Assembly: GCF_943590815.1 (NCBI RefSeq)
Contig: NZ_CALSBS010000028.1
Coordinates: forward strand, 1-54,264
Reading direction: 5' to 3'
Origin: Pseudocitrobacter vendiensis
GTDB lineage: Bacteria; Pseudomonadota; Gammaproteobacteria; Enterobacterales; Enterobacteriaceae
DNA length: 54,264 nt
Below the pieces are notes generated by a model. The model did no database searches. It was given only the letters and a program-made list of their open reading frames with translations, and had not been told where the DNA came from. Of this stretch, positions 51,322-54,264 are shown one piece after another. A program made the translations under genes and the position numbers. Each line of letters begins with the position of its first letter. Position 1 is the stretch's first letter.

Positions 51322-52717
51322 TTTTCTCTCGCATCGTAACGGCATGAAGAATGCGCGAACGCAGCAGACGCGCTACGGCGGCAAAAACCGGCACCACCAC
51401 GGAATTACCAAACTGGCGATACGCCTGGGTATCAGAAACCGGAATACGGAACTGATGGCTATGGGGTTGTTCAAAGCCCATCAGGCGCGCACATTCCCGT
51501 GGCGTTAAGCGGCGCGGGCGATGCCTCTGGTTTTGCGGATCGTCGAAATCTTTCTCCCCCAGCGCTTTATCCCAACCGCGATCGATGAGGATCTCCGCAC
51601 CGTCTTTGTAATAGCGCGCAGAGAGTGTACGCGCCACGCTGCCGGGACGTGTCGGGTCAACCATGCCGTAACCAAAACCGTTGCCTTTTGCCTGGTGCTT
51701 ACGCGCGTAGCGGTAAAGATATTTCCACAGTACGGGGGTCAGAATGAATTTTTCATCCACTGTCGGGTCCAGCAGTTCGCCAAACTCTGGCCGCCGCGCC
51801 GGGTAATAATTCGGAATATCGCGCAGGGTAAATCCTTTGTGCAGACCAAGAGAGCGTCGGAAACCCACCAGCACGATACGCTCTCGGTGCTGCGGTAAAA
51901 AGTGCTGCCCGTCGATAATTTTCGGGTCATCCGCGCCCATATCCGTTGCATCAGAGACTTCGTACCCCAGTTCATCGAGGGTTTGCATTATGATGCGGAA
52001 AGTTTTACCGCCGTCGTGGCTTTTGAGATTTTTGACATTTTCCAGCACAAAGATAGGCGGGCGGCGGGCATCGATAATGCGCACAACGTCAAAAAACAGT
52101 GTGCCCTGCGTATCGCAGGCAAAACCGTGCGCGCGACCCAGCGCATTTTTCTTGGAAACGCCCGCCAATGAAAACGGCTGGCACGGGAAGCCCGCGAGCA
52201 AAACATCGTGCTGGGGGATGTGTTGACGAATATTCTCCTGAGCTTCACTGTCGCTCACATCCGTGTGACGACTTAAGGTGATATCACGGATGTCGGCGTT
52301 GAAATGATGCTCGCTCGGATCGCAGAACCAGTTTGCTTTATAGGTTCGCACCGCATGTTTGTTCCATTCACTGGTAAACACGCACTTTCCGCCTATGGCT
52401 TCAAACCCGTGACGAATGCCGCCGATGCCGGCAAACAGATCAACAAAACGAAATGCGTAATCAGGATGATGTGCGGGAGGTTTGGGCAATAAAGCCGCCA
52501 ACTGAGCCATCTCGTTTTCACTCAATCGCGTATTGGCACGCGCCAGCGTCACCACCCGTTTAACGATAGCCGGGCTCCAGTGCTGCTCGCCAACCGCATT
52601 CAGCTGCGCCACGACGGTTTTGAGATCATAAATATCCAGCACATGTTCAAGCAGTGCCTGGGCATCGGTTTCAACCGCCTGATGCGGGGCCGCGCTCAGT
52701 GACTCACTCTGTTGCAT
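51302..52717 (-). CDS. dcm: DNA cytosine methyltransferase Dcm
   Basis: A 471-residue C5-methyltransferase (E. coli 472) that methylates the inner C of CCWGG. Motif I is [14 protein letters not shown], motif [13 protein letters not shown] with catalytic Cys, motif [11 protein letters not shown], motif [15 protein letters not shown] and motif [12 protein letters not shown]. It has no cognate restriction enzyme in the window, so it is an orphan methylase paired with vsr. I use ATG 52717; a TTG at 52738 is possible but has no ribosome binding site. Confidence 0.96.
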   Translation of the reverse strand: MQQSESLSAAPHQAVETDAQALLEHVLDIYDLKTVVAQLNAVGEQHWSPAIVKRVVTLARANTRLSENEMAQLAALLPKPPAHHPDYAFRFVDLFAGIGGIRHGFEAIGGKCVFTSEWNKHAVRTYKANWFCDPSEHHFNADIRDITLSRHTDVSDSEAQENIRQHIPQHDVLLAGFPCQPFSLAGVSKKNALGRAHGFACDTQGTLFFDVVRIIDARRPPIFVLENVKNLKSHDGGKTFRIIMQTLDELGYEVSDATDMGADDPKIIDGQHFLPQHRERIVLVGFRRSLGLHKGFTLRDIPNYYPARRPEFGELLDPTVDEKFILTPVLWKYLYRYARKHQAKGNGFGYGMVDPTRPGSVARTLSARYYKDGAEILIDRGWDKALGEKDFDDPQNQRHRPRRLTPRECARLMGFEQPHSHQFRIPVSDTQAYRQFGNSVVVPVFAAVARLLRSRILHAVTMREKNGGRSR

Positions 52718-52774
52718 AGATTCAACCAGACCAGACAAATAAGCGTGAGATTACCATACTTTGCCGAAGGAAAT

Positions 52775-53470
52775 TCATTCCGACAGCGTAAATCGACGCA
52801 CTACGGCTTCATCTATACCCAGCGGGTCGCCACGCAACTCAGCGCTCAGTTTCGCCATAAACTGCACCAGATAATCCGCATTGTGTTGCGCAAGCTTGCG
52901 CCCTCTGACGGTTTGCATGGTTTGCGGTAGCCGTAACAGCTTGGTTTGAAAGTGATCCAGCGCCCAACGTTTATCGTCTAACGGGCGAGAGTCAGCAAAA
53001 GGATCGTCCGCGTCAAACAGCGGCGTGTTCATGGCGCCCGACACGGCAAAGACGCGCGCGAGGCCGATAGCGCCTAACGCTTCTAGACGATCGGCATCCT
53101 GCACAATTTTCGCTTCCAGGGTCCGTGGCGTTATCTGCGCGCTAAAACTATGAGCTTCAATGGCATGCGCCAGCGCGGGGAAGAGATCGTCCGGGAAATC
53201 AGGGAAGTCCTGACGCAGAATGACCTGCGTTCGTTCGGCAGATAACCGCGACGCGCGTGAACGATCGGGATGATTTTTGGGCGGGCTGATAATGTCGTGG
53301 AAATAGCAGGCCGTGAGCAGTACCAGTAAGTTGACAGGTTCGTCTGCGGCGATGTGTCTGGCACTGAGCCAGACACGGCGGAAATGGGAAATATCGTGGG
53401 CGGCATCGCCACCGGGGTAATGTTGTGCGAACCAGCGTTCGAAACGCTGCTGCCAGGCATCGATTGTCAT
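52775..53470 (-). CDS. yedJ: HD-domain phosphohydrolase YedJ
   Basis: A 231-residue protein equal in length to E. coli YedJ. HD-superfamily metal residues: [11 protein letters not shown] (His/Asp), CYFHDII (HD) and [18 protein letters not shown] (last Asp). Such proteins hydrolyse phosphate esters or nucleotides; the substrate is unknown. ATG 53470 fits the family; the frame extends to 53512. Confidence 0.93.
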   Translation of the reverse strand: MTIDAWQQRFERWFAQHYPGGDAAHDISHFRRVWLSARHIAADEPVNLLVLLTACYFHDIISPPKNHPDRSRASRLSAERTQVILRQDFPDFPDDLFPALAHAIEAHSFSAQITPRTLEAKIVQDADRLEALGAIGLARVFAVSGAMNTPLFDADDPFADSRPLDDKRWALDHFQTKLLRLPQTMQTVRGRKLAQHNADYLVQFMAKLSAELRGDPLGIDEAVVRRFTLSE

Positions 53471-53527
53471 GCTTTGCGGCCTTAATCCGTTTCCAGGCCG
53501 CGAGAATAACAAAATTCGCTTAGCGCA

Positions 53528-53797
53528 TCATTCCTGAATCTGACGAGGACGGGTATACCAGGCGATGCCGCCGAGGATCAACCCGACAATGCCGAGCACG
53601 ATAAACCCCGCAAGCGCACCAAGCAGTTTGCCGGAGGTTGAGGCGATTTCGCCATCCAGCGTCGCGCCAGGAAGGGTTTCTACCTCGCTAATTACCCATA
53701 AGTAACGCACCATAGCCCAGACAAAATAGCCGCAAAACGCATAAAAAACCCATAACGCCAGCTTACCGCCAGGGCCACGCGTCATAGTCTCTTCCAT
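53528..53797 (-). CDS. Small two-segment membrane protein of unknown function
   Basis: An 89-residue protein I cannot name with confidence. Two hydrophobic segments are visible, about 13-32 (LALWVFYAFCGYFVWAMV) and 57-81 (LLGALAGFIVLGIVGLILGG), joined by a polar loop with several Glu. ATG 53797 follows GAGAG at 6 bases; ATG 53785 is an alternative. It lies where E. coli has yedR, but I do not assert identity. A near-consensus CRP site lies 57 bases upstream, suggesting cAMP control. Confidence 0.7.
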   Translation of the reverse strand: MEETMTRGPGGKLALWVFYAFCGYFVWAMVRYLWVISEVETLPGATLDGEIASTSGKLLGALAGFIVLGIVGLILGGIAWYTRPRQIQE

Positions 53798-53853
53798 ATA
53801 ACACTCTCATTTAGCGAGGAAAATCGTTGTTGCTGCAATTCCACTTAAGGAAC

Positions 53854-53875
53854 AAATGTGATTGCGGTCACATTA
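53854..53875. promoter_or_regulatory. Near-consensus CRP site
   Basis: AAATGTGATTGCGGTCACATTA contains TGTGA-N6-TCACA exactly and flanking AAA/TTA. It could control the membrane protein gene on the left or a transcript to the right. Confidence 0.8.
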
Positions 53876-54264
53876 TAGCGACTCTTTGCACGCTGAGTAG
53901 TACTGGTCGGTCCTGCCTGAGCGCAAAATGCCGATCGTTTGATCTTCGGCAATTTTGTGAGGTGATGCACAATTCTTCAGAGGCACAAGCGTGAATGCTT
54001 CATGATTTTGTTGATTGACATAATTTCACTATATATCTTTGATGAAGTTATTCATACTTTTAATATTTTACGATCCGTTTTCAGACTTTATCTTTCATTA
54101 TTTTCATGCAACTATTGCTCCGTTATTAGCCTTTTGTTGTTTTACACTGCACTCGTTAAATTTTTTTCATCTATAGCAGGCCCGATGATTTTTTAGTCGG
54201 GCTTTTTTTTTTAGTTTTTTTCCTCTTGCCCTGTCATCAAATCACATATCAATATCTAATACAT
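53876..54264. other. Right-end AT-rich region without a clear protein gene
   Basis: Holds a bulged hairpin at 53924-53957 (CAAAATGCCGA and TCGGCAATTTTG), promoter-like TTGACA-N17-TTTGAT at 54015-54043 and a strong terminator near 54180-54212. Frame 54002-54196 is hydrophobic but has no ribosome binding site. A small RNA gene is plausible. Confidence 0.5.
54180..54212 (+). terminator. Strong intrinsic terminator at right end
   Basis: GCCCGA (54180-54185) pairs with TCGGGC (54197-54202), extended by a T-G pair, followed by ten T. It ends a plus-strand transcript whose gene is not identified. Confidence 0.88.

Noticed and set aside
54002-54196. A hydrophobic 64-codon plus-strand frame at the right end
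   Set aside because: No ribosome binding site, and its stop lies in the loop of the terminator; better explained as part of a non-coding transcript or spacer.

Overview
The window is a chromosomal segment of an enteric bacterium (Enterobacteriaceae, close to Escherichia, Salmonella and Citrobacter). Almost every gene is recognisable by sequence, and gene order follows the E. coli flhDC-uspC to yedJ interval. It is not E. coli K-12. It carries three genes not present at this place in K-12: a DJ-1/PfpI protein after araF, and an MFS transporter with an RpiB/LacAB-type isomerase between azuC and yecR. It also lacks the small genes found between yedF and fliE in K-12. A Citrobacter-like genome fits best, but that is inference.

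Layout. 1-2870: stress genes uspC and otsBA (trehalose synthesis, with a sigma-S-type promoter). 3033-6588: the L-arabinose ABC transporter araFGH. 6881-12885: an accessory and iron-storage zone with the DJ-1-like gene, ftnB, yecJ, azuC, the MFS/isomerase pair, yecR, ftnA and yecH. 13079-14991: tyrP and yecA. 15142-15428: the tRNA cluster Leu(UAA)-Cys(GCA)-Gly(GCC). 15580-20136: pgsA, the uvrY-uvrC operon, yecF and the LuxR-type regulator sdiA. 20342-23655: cystine uptake genes tcyN-tcyL, dcyD and tcyJ.

23742-44087 is the flagellar region. First come fliZ, fliA, fliC, fliD, fliS and fliT (regulators, filament, cap, chaperones). Then amyA, yedD, yedE and yedF interrupt. Then come fliE, fliFGHIJK and fliLMNOPQR (basal body, switch, export apparatus). 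Sigma-28 promoters of the TAAA-N15-GCCGATAA type stand before fliC and fliD, and an inverted FlhDC-like site lies between fliE and fliF. All genes look intact, so the segment supports a complete flagellar region III.

44366-53797: rcsA with a clear RcsAB box, dsrB, yodD, the small RNA gene dsrA (found by sequence on the minus strand at 45612-45702), yedP, the diguanylate cyclase dgcQ, yodC, yedI, yedA, the dcm-vsr pair, yedJ, and a small membrane protein of unknown function preceded by a near-consensus CRP site. The last 460 bases hold no confident protein gene but contain promoter-like sequence and a strong terminator, which suggests a small RNA.

I see no CRISPR array, insertion sequence, prophage or defence island. 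The items most worth following are the divergent DsrA, the MFS/isomerase locus, the possible small RNA at the right end, and the CRP site next to the unknown membrane protein.
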